DNA of 64,000 bases from Escallonia rubra. Its lineage: Eukaryota > Streptophyta > Magnoliopsida > Escalloniales > Escalloniaceae. The position numbers and the translations under genes are program-made. Positions 1 to 11,999 of this stretch are shown piece by piece. How positions within the stretch are numbered: the stretch's first letter is position 1; each line of letters starts with the position of its first letter. The stretch spans positions 1 through 64,000 of the forward strand of contig JAVXUO010001811.1 in the NCBI GenBank assembly GCA_033065855.1. The letters are read 5' to 3'. Under the pieces are notes generated by a model that worked only from the letters and a program-made list of their open reading frames with translations, ran no database searches and was not told the origin of the DNA.

Positions 1-1766
1 GTATCACCAGCAGTGGCCTTCACTTCAAATTCACCCCCTTCCATGGTGAGACGAGAGACATCAAAAGTACCGCAACACAGCTCAAAAATAAGCAAATTCC
101 TTACACCGACAGCCGTTCCTTTTTTCTCAAAGCCGTAAGCAATTGCTGCAGCAGTAGGCTCATTGATGATGCGCAGCACATTGAGACCAGCAATAACTCC
201 AGCATCCTTGGTAGCCTGGCGCTGAGCGTCATTAAAATAGGCAGGGACAGTAACAACAGCATTCTTTACTGCAGATCCAAGGTAGGCCTCAGCAATCTCG
301 CGCATCTTAACGAGGACCATGGAAGAGATCTCCTCAGCAGCCAGTTGCTTCTCCTGACCTTTGTAGTTGACCACAATCATAGGCTTGTCATTAGTACCGG
401 CAATGACTTTAAAGGACCACAGCTTCATGTCACTTTGTACTGTGTCATCAGTGAATCTCCTACCAATCAATCGCTTTGCATCTGGCATAAAAACAAACAC
501 AAGCATCTTAGCTGTCTAAGTTTACCAGAGCAAGCGATACAGAAGATCTATTGATACTGCTTATAGTAAAAATTATCAACTTATCGTCAAGTATACTTCT
601 TACACACAATATAATTTTGATGACCACCAATATTGATTTCAAAAGCAGAATTCTATCAAAAGTAAATACTAGAGGAGACACGAGAATACTTTTGTAAGTA
701 GGTTGGTTAAACAACTTGCCATAGTTTTTCATAATCTCTTCCTATATACTTCTGGTTTCCTTTTTCCCATTTCAAAGGAAGAGATCGATATAACTGGCTT
801 CTCCTAGACGTATCAGCCCTTTAGTAGATCATAAAGGGAGTTTTTGTAGGGTACGTAAATCAGATTATCTCTGGTTCGTAAGAGGAAGTTATTGTACCAG
901 AATGAAAGCGCTGCATAATAGCAAAGTTTCAAGTTATCTAATTGTGTAGAAATCTCCAGTTGCTTGCAAATATTATGAAATTTTGCCAGACTCATGCTAC
1001 TTTTACAGTGCCGGTGTGACCATATTAGTCTGCTTCCATCTAAAAATGTGGTCTGCAAGTAGACCATAACCGGTACCAACAGTTGTCCTATATGCAGAAA
1101 AAGCATAGCCGCGTAAGCACAAGCCTGGAGCCCATTGACACATTTGGGGCTTCGTCAAATGTTTTATCTCAGTAGTTCAAGCATTACCTGGCTTTAGCGT
1201 TGTTCTATCTTGATTATTTCTTATTATCTGATACCGACTGATTGAAATTTTGCTCCTCTATTATCCTTAAAATTCGTCTCGTTTATCTTACTCTCCTCTG
1301 CATCTGCATGAACTCTGAATCCAAAGTGGCCATAAAACATTGTTCTCCAGTACTCCTCTCGCAGGCCATCTCTAACTCTTTCAAAATGCCCCTTCGGATG
1401 GCTGCAAGTGTTTGATTAAGGGTTTTTTTACTGAAGTTCTTACACACGCTAGTTCACAGAGCAGCATTACTCTACAAAACATCTATGTACGTAGGTATAA
1501 TACCATTTATCTAACTCAAATGAACCATAAAGAGCGGGCACGTGAAACATACCAAAGACGGTATTCGTAGAGTTCTGAGCAACCTGGTTCTTGGCGGCAT
1601 CACCAATGAGACGCTCGGTATCAGTGAAAGCAACATAAGACGGAGTGGTTCTATGCCCTTGATCGTTGGTAATGATTTCGACACGGTCCCGCTGCCACAC
1701 TGCAACGCACGAGTAGGTTGTCCCGAGATCGATCCCAATCGTTGGAACTTTCCCTTTGCCTGCCAT
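1..1766 (-). CDS. HSP70: Cytosolic-type Hsp70 (5' part only, two exons)
   Basis: ATP-dependent chaperone of the cytosolic Hsc70 type; only the N-terminal nucleotide-binding domain is in the window. Exon 1 is 1553-1766 and exon 2 is 1-481, continuing off the left edge. The intron (482-1552) splits an Asp codon as G|AT, the position typical of plant Hsp70 introns, with a GTATGT donor and a TGCCAG acceptor. Exon 1 holds the first phosphate loop [11 protein letters not shown] and [20 protein letters not shown]. Exon 2 holds [24 protein letters not shown] and [11 protein letters not shown]. About 230 codons are open without interruption. Oddity: the second phosphate motif, normally IFDLGGGTFDVS, reads [12 protein letters not shown], so the catalytic-site Asp and two glycines are changed. 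I chose the start MAGKGK because it matches the family; an in-frame ATG seven codons upstream (1785-1787) could extend it. It is either a diverged paralogue with altered ATPase or a young pseudogene. The family call is secure; function is uncertain. Confidence 0.93.
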
Positions 1767-2552
1767 TCTTAGGCTGCATGTGTACATGGGTTAAAATCAG
1801 GAAAATCCGAAAGAACCAAACTGAAAAAAGAGCTGCAACTCCAATAGAATGGTAGAGAAATCGAGATTTCTAGCTGGAATTGATGAAAGTATTGCACATG
1901 TGTATTTGTAACTCATGAACTTCATAGAAATTCCCATGTCTTTGCTATGAAAACTATTGGAGGCCCCTTCTGGAGCTTCAGAGTGTATTCTGACTTTCCA
2001 TCTACTTCACATATTCCTCAAATATGGTATAAAACCGCTCTTTATTTTCCTTCTTTTGGTGTACAAAGCAATTACGCAAACTACAAACATGTATAATTTT
2101 GAGCATCATGGGTAAAAAAGACGTGCAGAACTTAGCATATGTTATGCTTAGATGGTCGTATAATCTTGTACGGTGGGGTTATTATGAGACATCAGCGAAA
2201 TCCTGAACCTCGACAGTTTGTGTTATCTCACTTTCTGTTTAAATTTGAATTTTCTCGCGATAAGAAAGGGCAGGGGTCGAAGCGCACAGGCCTTACTAAT
2301 CCTGCTTCAGACGATGCAAACGACCGTTAAGGGGCCATGGCGAGTCACCTTCCGCCCCTTCGTACCGGAAACCTTTGACGTCTAGGCATCTAGACGTCCC
2401 TAGACCTCTGTAATTATGGTACAATCTAATAATTGTTGCTATAGCATCCAATTTAACGCCAAAAGAACAAATTCGGCATTGGGTGAACGCCAAATTTTCC
2501 TTTAGAATGACTAATTAAACTTAAGAACGGACAGGTGAAGCGGACGGAAAGG

Positions 2553-2580
2553 GTTGACTTTAGAAAACAAAAAAGTCAAC
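2553..2580. promoter_or_regulatory. Palindromic W-box pair (GTTGACTTT / AAAGTCAAC)
   Basis: Two perfect 9 bp inverted arms (2553-2561 and 2572-2580) are separated by 10 bases. Each carries the TTGAC core that WRKY transcription factors bind. They lie about 0.8 kb upstream of the Hsp70 start. The motif match is direct; a regulatory role is inferred. Confidence 0.45.
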
Positions 2581-2602
2581 TGCGCACCCAGTCAAGTTGA
2601 AA

Positions 2603-2627
2603 CGACGTGACCACGTGAACTCCACGT
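2603..2627. promoter_or_regulatory. Cluster of three ACGT cores including a G-box CACGTG
   Basis: Three ACGT cores fall within about 25 bp: a GACGTG, a full CACGTG palindrome at 2612-2617, and a CCACGTAA. Such clusters resemble ABRE/G-box sites bound by bZIP or bHLH factors. They sit just beyond the W-box pair upstream of the Hsp70 copy. The role is inferred. Confidence 0.4.
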
Positions 2628-4605
2628 AAAATGAGAAGTCACCGAGTCAAATACCACACGAGTCATGGAGTAGCTCAGCCCATGCTACTTTAGTGTTAAC
2701 TTATTCCGGTTGGAAAAAAGGTTGGCGGAGAATTGCCGCCGACAACTGACTTTCCTCAACCGTCGGTGATGTTGAACGCGATCTGCTCTGTTGATGAGGT
2801 TTTCCAAGGTTTTTGAAGTTACGTTGATAAAATTTGGCTTGTTTATCACTCAAGTCAAACATATTTGGATGGTGTGACAGCCTTGGGCCTATAGTCATGC
2901 TGGTTCTTTTCAGGCCTTCCAGTTTGCTATTGAGCCTTCAGAATTCTAATAACCGTTGATATAGAATATCAGCTGCCCCCTCCTATTTTTTGGTGCTGCC
3001 CTCTTGGTTCGTGGCCTTTGGTTTGTTCATCCGCAGAGAAAAGGTAGCAACAAGAGAAGGGAATTTTTGTCAAAATTTTAGTCCGCTCAGTATTAAGGCA
3101 GACCAAGATAAAAACGCGTAAAATAAGATCATATTAGCCTTAGCAAAATAGGATCGTGCCAGCGCTATCAAACACCGGTAAATTAGGATCTTGCCAGTGC
3201 TATCAAACAGATTATTTAGTTTCATCGGTTTGTAAATGGTACAGAATGAATGGTTTGACTCACCTAAAATTGGTCATTAAGTTCACTTAAAGAAACAAGT
3301 AAATAGATCTTTGTTCGATAATGCCCTGTAAATATCCTACTTCTGCTAATGAATGCCCCTCACAAATTTTTGAATCACGAGACCTTAACAAAGAAGAGGA
3401 GATGAAAGAGTTCTAAGGAAAACGAAAATATTAAATTGACTTCATTTCCCAAATCAAGCCCTGCAATTTAAACTAACTACTTTTACTTAAGCATGGATGA
3501 GCATATAGACCATTCATGATGAGAGAGCTGGGCAGGGAAACTTACTCTGGCAAGCGTCTCCTTCTCCTCCGAAAGGCAGTATTCCACAAAAGGGTTGGAA
3601 GGGAGGGATCAAAAGAATTTAGAACAGTGGAATTTGCAACTGTAGGCTAGTTTGGGGTCTCATTTATGCAGCAAATATGGAGAGGTAGCAAACAAGGGAT
3701 CACTTTCTAACATAGAGTTGGGAGTGGACCGACTTCAATCGTATCTAATTGGGTAGGTATGGCCGTTGTCTTTCCTTTCTTTAATTTCAGTAGACTTTGT
3801 TGACCAAATTATATTTTGAGGCAACGCGGTATAGCGTCAGTAAAGGGACCACACCAGGGAGTAAAATGTTTGTAAACATTTTAGTCTCAAAGATATAGAT
3901 ACCTCATAATGTGTTTTTGCTTAAGTCAATTTTACTAATTATTCTTAGTATGAACGTGCTCTGTTATCGCTATCCGAATAACTGCAGAAAAACGTCGAAA
4001 CAAACTAATGGTAAAAGTAGTTAGTCAAAAGTTTGGAGGTTTGAAGAATTAGGTTATTTATTCGTTAATAATAGATCTTCCAGATTAGTAAATATCTCAA
4101 GAAGACCGATGAATATACTACAATTTGGGTGATAAGCATATAAGATATGCAACATTAATACAAAGTGCAAAGTCGTGCATCGAGAAGTAATGACTGTCAA
4201 TCACTTCCGCATAAGATAAAGCTTATCACAAGCACTTGGTATCCGACTTTGTTCAAAAAGTAAATTATATTTTCAAATTTCTCAACAACAAAAAAAAAAA
4301 ATACGGATGAAGACCGAGTCAAGAAAACTAAAACGAAGGTTCTGGGTTGGTTTACAGTACTACCATTCTCAATTATTGCTTGGAAGTTGCAGGTTTGTTT
4401 TCAATTCAAATGGCCATAGAATTTGGCAAGTAGGAGGAGATAATGGCACCTATTGCAATAAAAAAATACTTGAAGTGCCGAAAAGAGACAAGAGAAGAAG
4501 AAGAAAAAAAGGTGTAGATAATGTGTTGCAAGAACATTCAACGCTTTGTCACGTTGACTTGTCCAAACTGTATTTTGAAGAGTACTTGTGCACTATGTTC
4601 AGGAG

Positions 4606-4606
<1 letters not shown>

Positions 4607-4650
<44 letters not shown>
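4607..4650. repeat. (TA)n microsatellite
   Basis: An uninterrupted run of TA dinucleotides, about 22 units, at the left edge of a block that is absent from copy B of the local duplication. Confidence 0.95.
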
Positions 4651-4652
<2 letters not shown>

Positions 4653-5121
4653 ATCCACAACCACTAGTGGATGTTTTGCAGTTGCCTGTGTTGTCCTTTT
4701 CCTCCCCCCTGATGTCCTTTGATGTCCTTTCCCTCCCCCCCCCCCTAATGTCATTTCTTCATTTTAGGTTATGTGTGTTTCATGTCTATACGAAACGTAA
4801 TTGTCGTTGAAGGTAAAAACTTAATTAGACAGTTTTTCACGAATTTATAAAAAATAGCTAGAGCTAGATTTTGTCAAAGTGCAAAAAAGAGACCCTAGTT
4901 ATTTTTAAAAGATCTGTATCAAGGAAAAATTTCAGAGTTTTCCAAACACTGGAAAAGGGTTAACTGATACGTGCAACCTTGTAACTTTATAGTGTACTTA
5001 AAAATATCAAGCTAGCGCGATTTCGCGCGAAACTTTTATGAGAACCCTAGGATGTTGAGAAGTTCCATTTTCCAGGAATTCGGGCCATTCCGAAGTCGTT
5101 AGCTATTTTTTTTTGCCGAAC

Positions 5122-5273
5122 GGGCTTTTAAGCGATCGAGTGCTTAAAAGCCCAACCGCAACTCTTAGTTGCGGTTGGCATTATTGGCGACCGCAACTCT
5201 TTGTTGCGGTTGGTCTTTTGGTGCAATAATTCGTTTTTTTCCTTTTATGCAACCGCTGCAAAGAGCAGCGGTT
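5122..5273. repeat. Array of four perfect hairpins
   Basis: Four inverted repeats follow one another. Arms 5122-5133/5142-5153 are 12 bp with an 8-base loop. Arms 5154-5163/5167-5176 are 10 bp with a 3-base loop and touch the first hairpin directly. Arms 5190-5197/5203-5210 are 8 bp with a 5-base loop. Arms 5251-5259/5265-5273 are 9 bp with a 5-base loop. The last three share an (A)ACCGC stem start. The array lies in a block missing from copy B. Subterminal hairpin arrays of this type occur in some CACTA transposons; that origin is an inference. Confidence 0.85.
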
Positions 5274-7757
5274 CGGTGGAGAAATAAGATTTTTCCCACT
5301 GGTAGACATGGATCGGCTCGTATATATATATATATACTTGGTACATTATTTAATAGTTGTTTATTTAGACCTCGAGATGGAGCTATAGAACTCTGTATCC
5401 CGGTGGCAAGAGTTGTAGACGTTTGAATCTTGACGGCATATAAGAGCTAGACCCTCACGCTACATCTTTCTAAAACACAAATCCTAGTGAGATGGATCCA
5501 CAGCTATTTGTTAGACCACATGGAGGGTTAGAAGTGCTAAAGTCACCGAAACAAAGGAGGTTTTCCAAATGAACTATTCAGTCAATAAAGGAGATTATTC
5601 GGTCAATAGCAACCTTGATGAAAATCCAGTGCTGGATATCCCGTCACTAAACGTTTTTTGACGGATTTCTCTATTCCGTTGCAAAATTTTACCAATTAGA
5701 ATTTAGAATTTTTTTGGACAACATTCCGCCATGGAAAGTGTTTTATCTAATTAAATTACTTTAAATAAATTTTGTGATCTTGCAAGATATAGATACATAT
5801 ATTTTGTGCATATATAAATACTAGTATTGAGCGCATGCATTGCACGTGGACGTGGTCGCAAATTTTTTTTGAGGTGATATCATTAAATTTTTTAGGATCA
5901 AAACAATTTAATTTAATTATGTTCTTATATTTTTTGTGACTTCTTTTAGAAGAAATATATATTTGATGTTTGCTACTGAAATCAATTCAATGTTTGGAAA
6001 TTTTCTTTATAGGCTTGTGGATGAAGAAATGTTTGATGGTGCTACTGAAAAGAAAAACAAATGGAGAAACTAAAAGAATAAATTTACGTATTTGTTTCCG
6101 TAATCTGTCAAATTTGTATATGGTACACTTTAAATTTATAATTTTTAAGACCAGGTGTACTATGAAATACAAAGCACCTGATGTTCAAATGCTTATAGTT
6201 TAAGGACATTTTAATAGTTGTTCCCAAAGAAAAACACTTCTTCTTGAGGCTTTGGCATGGATGGCAGGGGGTGGGGCAATTGCGCCCTAGGTGTCATGGG
6301 TGAGGTGATCAATGGTGCCTCAGAGTGGTGGTGGGTCTCGTCAATGGCACCAACACAGGTAGTTTCGCTGGTGTGTGATGGAGGACTATTACATCGATGG
6401 CTTTGTCCTGATTTGGTTTGCAATGTTGTGTAGAGGACGATGGATTAATGGGAGAGAGAGCGCGGCAGAATTGTTGGGTTTGTGAGTTTATTTGAAAACA
6501 AGCAAACTCCTTAACTCTACATTGCCCATAAATCAGTTTTGAAAAAGGTTTATAAGTGGGAAGGTACTTTAATAAGATACTTGATAGTAAAATTAGAGTG
6601 TAGTAGTTTTCATGCTACCCGCGTGCGAGTGGGCGATTTAGGCGTGTTATTAGGAGCACTTTATATTTTGAAATTATTTTGTATTTTTGGGGAAAAAGCA
6701 ACATGTGAACGTAGCGAGTCAAAGAGTATTGGTCTATACACGTACAATGCCAACATGCGGACGTCGCAAAACTTCCATGTGTGGAGCCAGGCAGAGCATG
6801 CATGGACTTTGTTGGTCTTTGCGTTCTGTCCATTTTAGCAGTAGACCATGGGGTTCAAGATTCAAGATGATCAGTACTTCAAGGGTGACAAAGGCTTATT
6901 GTCCTACCTGGGCACGGCTTAAATTGGTCTATTTCAGCCTGTTTAGAGTTGTGGGGTTTAGCTTGTGGGATTTGTCAGCTGCACCACATGATTTGTTACT
7001 AGCAGGTTTTGAAAAAGTTTTAAGGAAATTTGTTCACGTTTCTTCGACTTGTCTATTCAGTTTTCTGCTTTATTTTGGAGAAGGAAAAGTTGGTTTGAAA
7101 GTACTCTTTTTTCCACACTTATTTCCAAAATCCATTTCAAGAAGCAGCTGTTGAGGAGTAAATGAAATGGTTAACCTACTTTCTTGTACGGAAAATAAAA
7201 AGTAAAAGCCTATCAGAAAAATACTCAATGTACTCATTAAAATCAGGCAAAGCAAGAAGACTTGCAGCATTGGCTTTGCGTAATGGTAAATGAGCAAAAG
7301 TTACTTCCAAATTATTAATATTTATTACAAAATAATGAAACCAGTCATTTTTAAAAACCATCAATGATTCTGCAAAACTATGGTTAATTTAACTGGGCCT
7401 ACTAAATTTACACATCACATATGCTTTGCTAGTGAAATTTGGTCATTTAGAATTAACTTTGCTCATCGGATGTTAAAGAAAAATGTACGGTACGCTCCAA
7501 CCGCTAACAACAAAGCATAGAATTTCTGTAAAAATTCTGTAAAATAGAATTTCTGTAAAAATGGCGGCCTCGCCTGTCATTTACAATATCTACCAGCTCT
7601 TGCAAATACATTGTTGGAGTTTAGATGTGTCATAATATCTTCTTAAAATAAAATCTGATTAATATTCTATTTTATGTCATTTTGGTAATCGTGACCAAGC
7701 AAGTTAATACATAGTTTTAATTTTTTTTCTCCAAAAAATCATTCTTTTCATTTTCTT

Positions 7758-9459
7758 TTATTTTTGTAACTTATTTTGACATCATTTGCTAGTCTTATTC
7801 ATGGATGGATAAGGATATCTGTTATAACAGTTTTAAAACAAAAGATTACAATTAAAAGTAATTCGTCGTTGTTACTAAAAACTATAGAAACATTCCATTT
7901 TGACTAAAATGCATTTGACAAACATTTTGTATTATTGTAAAGATATTAAAAACAAAATATTTTTTACATAAGAAAAATGATGCGAAACTACTGGCCCGTA
8001 TGTTTACTTTTTTCGTTTTCTGTTATTTGCAATGATGATAATCAATTTTCTTTTTTTTTTTTTACTTTTATACCATTTTCTATTTTCGATGTCTTGGATA
8101 AAATTACTCAAACAGTAACAAAAAACTGACAACACCTCCGAGATGTTTTTCGGCTTTTTCACCCAAATTAATCCAATGTAAGAAAAAGTAGTTAANTTTT
8201 TTTCGGTGAAATGGTAAAAGTACAGTAACGTATTTTTCGGGGCCGTATGTTAAACTGACTTGCGAAGAAATTGCTCTTTTTAAGTTTATGATGATGGTTA
8301 CAACTTTGCAATTGCTTCTTAATTTTTTTTTTGTTTTTTGTTTTCTTATTATTGTATAATAATGGTTGTCTATAGCTTCCTATTGCAGAGCATCTATTGA
8401 AAGCGACCGTTTGAGATTTTGATCACCACTATGAGGTAAGAGCAAACTTTTTTTATTTTGAGATTTAAGTTCATGAAAAGAACCGCATGAATTATTGTGA
8501 TTGATATAATCCAATTGAAATGTTGGGTATTTTGATATTAGGGCTTTCGATATAATTGGATTTGAGAGGATCAAGACTTTGGATTAAATCGTAAAATCAA
8601 AGGTAAGGGCTATTGTTTTTAAATTTGAATATGTGTTGGACCGATTAATCCGAGAATTGTAAAGAATTTTCAAAATCCTAACTGTCGTTGAAAAGCCAAT
8701 TCGTTTCTCTTCACGGCGCTCCCTTTTTTCATCAACTGAAAATTTAGTTTTGACCGTGTAAAATTTTGCTTCGATTTCAAGTTCCTCGAGATCAGTTTCT
8801 TTAATTCTATCCGGTTAATTGTCACGTCTCTGTTGCTTTTTGAGAACTGCCCAAGGTCTTATACGTGTAAATAACTGTTGTTGAGATCTACTCCAGAGAA
8901 TTTCATTTTTGTCTGAATTGGAAGCCTTTCATCACATCACAAGGCTCGCCTCGTTTTGCGCGCCAGTTGGAAGCCCTCACATTACTTTGTACTATGTCTT
9001 TTTGGCCGGGTGTGAAAATTATTCTCCTAATGTTCTAAGTGTCCAACAGGTTGCACCTTTCTTTTCATGCATGATCTTTTACTCAGTTTCATGTATCATG
9101 CATGATTCATCACGGTGGTTTTGGCATTTCGAATTTTTGTTGTGTATATGTTCCGTTAAAATTCTGTACTTCCATAATTTCGTTTTCTCAAATATTTTTG
9201 TATTTCTTTTTGTTGGTTCATTGAACAACTTTACTGGGCATTTGGCTCACTCCCCTAATGTTTACTTTTCAAGTGAGCAATAGAGAGGATTGGATACGGA
9301 ACTAGCTGTGTGACTGAGAGCTAGCAGTTTATTTTTAGGTGATCAATCCTGCTTGTTCCTAGTTTACGTCAGAGCCTACTCAACGTTGGTCAAATGATGG
9401 AAAAATGATATGTTGTACACTTTGAAGGATAGTTCTGCACTATTTATGATCTGAATGTT
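7758..9459. other. AT-rich spacer between the two duplication copies
   Basis: No conserved coding sequence is recognised. One ambiguous base (n) lies at 8196. A stretch near 8540-8580 resembles one near 44765-44800 (shared CGATATAAT and nearby GGTAA), which hints at a dispersed repeat. Confidence 0.5.
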
Positions 9460-11664
9460 CACCTAAAATTGGTCATTAAGTTCACTTAAAAGAAACAAGT
9501 AAATAGATCTGTGTACGATAATGCCCTGCAAATATCCTACTTCTGCTAATGAATGTCTCTCACTATTTTTGAATCACAAGACCTTACCACAGAAGAGGAG
9601 ATGAAAGAGTTCTAAGGGAAAGGAAAATATTAAATTGACTTCATTTCCCAAATCAAGCCCTGCAATTTAAACTAACTACTTTTACTTAAGCATGGAGGAG
9701 CATATAGACCATTCATGATGAGAGAGCTGGGCAGGGAAACTTTTAGTCTGGCAAGCGTCTCCTAGCTTCTCCTCCAAAAGGCAGTATTCCACTTGGAAGA
9801 GAGGGATCAAAAGAATTTAGAACAGTAAAGTTTGCAACTGTAGGCCAGTTGGGGTCTCATTTATGCAGCAAATGTGGAGAGGTAGCAAACAAGGGATCAC
9901 TTTCTAACATAGAGTTGGGAAGTTTCAAAAGAGTGGACCGACTTCAATCGTACCTTATTGGGTATGACCGACTTAGTCTATCCTTCCTTTAATTTCAGTA
10001 AACTTCGTTTACCAAATTATAATACGAAGCAACACAAGTTGAGCTGGTATAGCGTCAGTAAAGGGACCATACCACGGAGTAAAATGTTTGTAAACATTTT
10101 AGTCTCAAAGATGTTGATACTTGATAGTAATACCTCATAATGTGTTTTTGCTTAAGTTAAATTTTACTAATTATCGTTAGTATGAGTATGCTCTATTATC
10201 GCTATCCAGATAACTGCAGAAAAATGTCGAAGCGAACTAATAGTAAAGGTAGTTAGTCAAATGTTTTGAGGTTTGAAGAATTAGGTTATTTGTTCGTTAA
10301 TAATAAATCTTCCAGATTAGTAAATATCTCAAGAAGACCGATGGATATACTACAATTTTGGGTGAGAAGCATCTAAGATATGCAACATTAATACAAAGTG
10401 CAAAGTCATGCAAACAGAAGTAATGGTTGTCCATAACTCTCCCATACAATAAAGCTTATCACAAGCACTTGGTATTCGACTTTGTTCAAGAAGTAAATTA
10501 TATTGAAGAGTTGTGCAAAAACATTCAACGCTTCGTCGTGTTGTCTCGTCAAAAACATTCAACGCTTCGTTGTTGTCTCGTCCAAATTTTATTGAAGAGT
10601 TGTGCACTATGTTCAGGAGTGCTAAAGTCACCGCAACAAAGAAGGTTTTCACGGATGAATTATTCAGTCAGTAAAGGAGATTATTCCGTCAATAATAACC
10701 TTGATAAAAATTTAGTGTCGGTTATCCCGTCGCTAAAATTTTTTTGACGGATTTCTCTATTCCGTTGCAAAATTACCAAGATTTTTACCAATTAGAATTT
10801 AGATTTTTTTTGGACAAGACATTTCGCCTTGGAAAGTGCATGTTTTATCTGATTAGATTACTTTAAAAGAATAAATCTATGACTTTGTTTCTGTAATCTG
10901 TCAAATTTGTACATGGTATACACTTAAGATTTATAATTTTCAAGACCATGTACAGATTTATAATTTTCAAGACCATGTACAATATAAAATGCAAAGCACC
11001 AAATCTTCAAATGCTTATAGTCTAAGGACATTTTAATAGTTGTTCCAAAAGAAAAACACACTTCTTGAGGGCTTTGGCATGGATGGCAGTGGGTGGGGCA
11101 AATTGCGCCCTAGGTATCATGGGTGAGGTGATCAATGGTGCCTCAGAGTGGTAAATGAGCAAAAGTTACTTTCAAATTATTAATATTTATTACAAAATAA
11201 TGAAACCAGTCATTTTTTAAGACCATCGATGATTCTGCAAAACTATGGTTAATTTAACTGGGCGTACTAAATTAACGCGTCACATATGCTTTGCTAGTGA
11301 AATTTGGTCATGTAGAATTAACTTTGCTCATCGGATGTTAAAGAAAAATATACGAGATGCTTCAACCACTAACAACGAAGCATAGAATTTCTCTAACCTC
11401 CTCTCATCTCATAGGCGAGGCTGGCGGCCTCGCCTGTAATTTACAATATCTACCAGCTCTTGCAAATAAATTGTTGGCGTTTATCCCACTTATTTGACAT
11501 ATAAATAAGTGGAAAATTGTATATCTGTATATTTACCGGTTACTTAGATGTGTCATATCTTCTAAAAATAAAATCTAATTATTATTCTATTTTATGTCAT
11601 TTTGGTAATCGTGACCAAGCAAGTTAATACGTAGTTTCTCCGAAAAAGCATTCTTTTCATTTTC
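9460..11664. repeat. Copy B of the local duplication (shorter copy)
   Basis: Second, direct copy of the 3261-7757 segment. It lacks the three large blocks present in copy A. Its own differences are a short tandem duplication near 10929-10980 and two short hairpins: arms 11413-11421/11427-11435, and arms 11486-11495/11503-11512 within an extra piece of about 64 bp that is absent from copy A. Confidence 0.8.
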
Positions 11665-11999
11665 CAAAAAATATGAAAATTAAAATTTGATGGCAATTTG
11701 AATGACAAGAATATGAAATGCTTTCTACCAAAATCCTCAATGGTCTCTCTCTAGAAAGATTGGATTGCACCAACAGAGTTGGCTTTATCATCTTGAATTT
11801 AGATGCAAACATACTTGCAAAGGAAAAAGGAGAAGAGGACAGTCTTGAACTAAATGGCCAAATTACTTAATAGTAAAAGGTAAACAAAAAGTGGATTTCA
11901 ACTCAAGATGGATTCTATAATTCTAAGAGTTTTTCTCAATTTTTTTGTAGGTAGGGTGTTTCAGGAGTAGCTATGGATGTCCTGTAGGAATTTTCTTTA

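Larger units (their letters stand above)
1767..3260. other. Upstream region of the Hsp70 gene, no gene seen
   Basis: This is the 5' flank of the minus-strand Hsp70 copy. I see no conserved coding sequence. It contains W-box and G-box-like motifs near 2550-2630, listed separately. I could not identify a convincing TATA box or heat-shock element array. Confidence 0.5.
3261..7757. repeat. Copy A of a local duplication (longer copy)
   Basis: Starting at CACCTAAAATTGGTCATT, this segment matches 9460-11664 in the same order and orientation, with many small differences. It is 2.3 kb longer than copy B because of at least three extra blocks: about 4605-5530, 5770-6068 and 6333-7288. Outside those blocks the two copies look close to nine-tenths identical by eye. 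No long conserved reading frame is shared, so it looks like non-coding repeat DNA. Motifs near 5621-5690 (ATCCCGTC, GACGGATTT) recall eudicot CACTA element ends, but no complete element could be delimited. Confidence 0.8.

Noticed and set aside
1542-1772. Plus-strand open frame opposite Hsp70 exon 1
   Set aside because: Shadow of the minus-strand Hsp70 reading frame.
5169-5426. 85-codon open frame through the hairpin block
   Set aside because: It runs through hairpins and a TA repeat, with no family resemblance; probably chance.
3261-11664. The two duplication copies as the LTRs of one retrotransposon
   Set aside because: The copies lack TG...CA borders, the spacer is only 1.7 kb, and no primer site or polyprotein motif lies between them.
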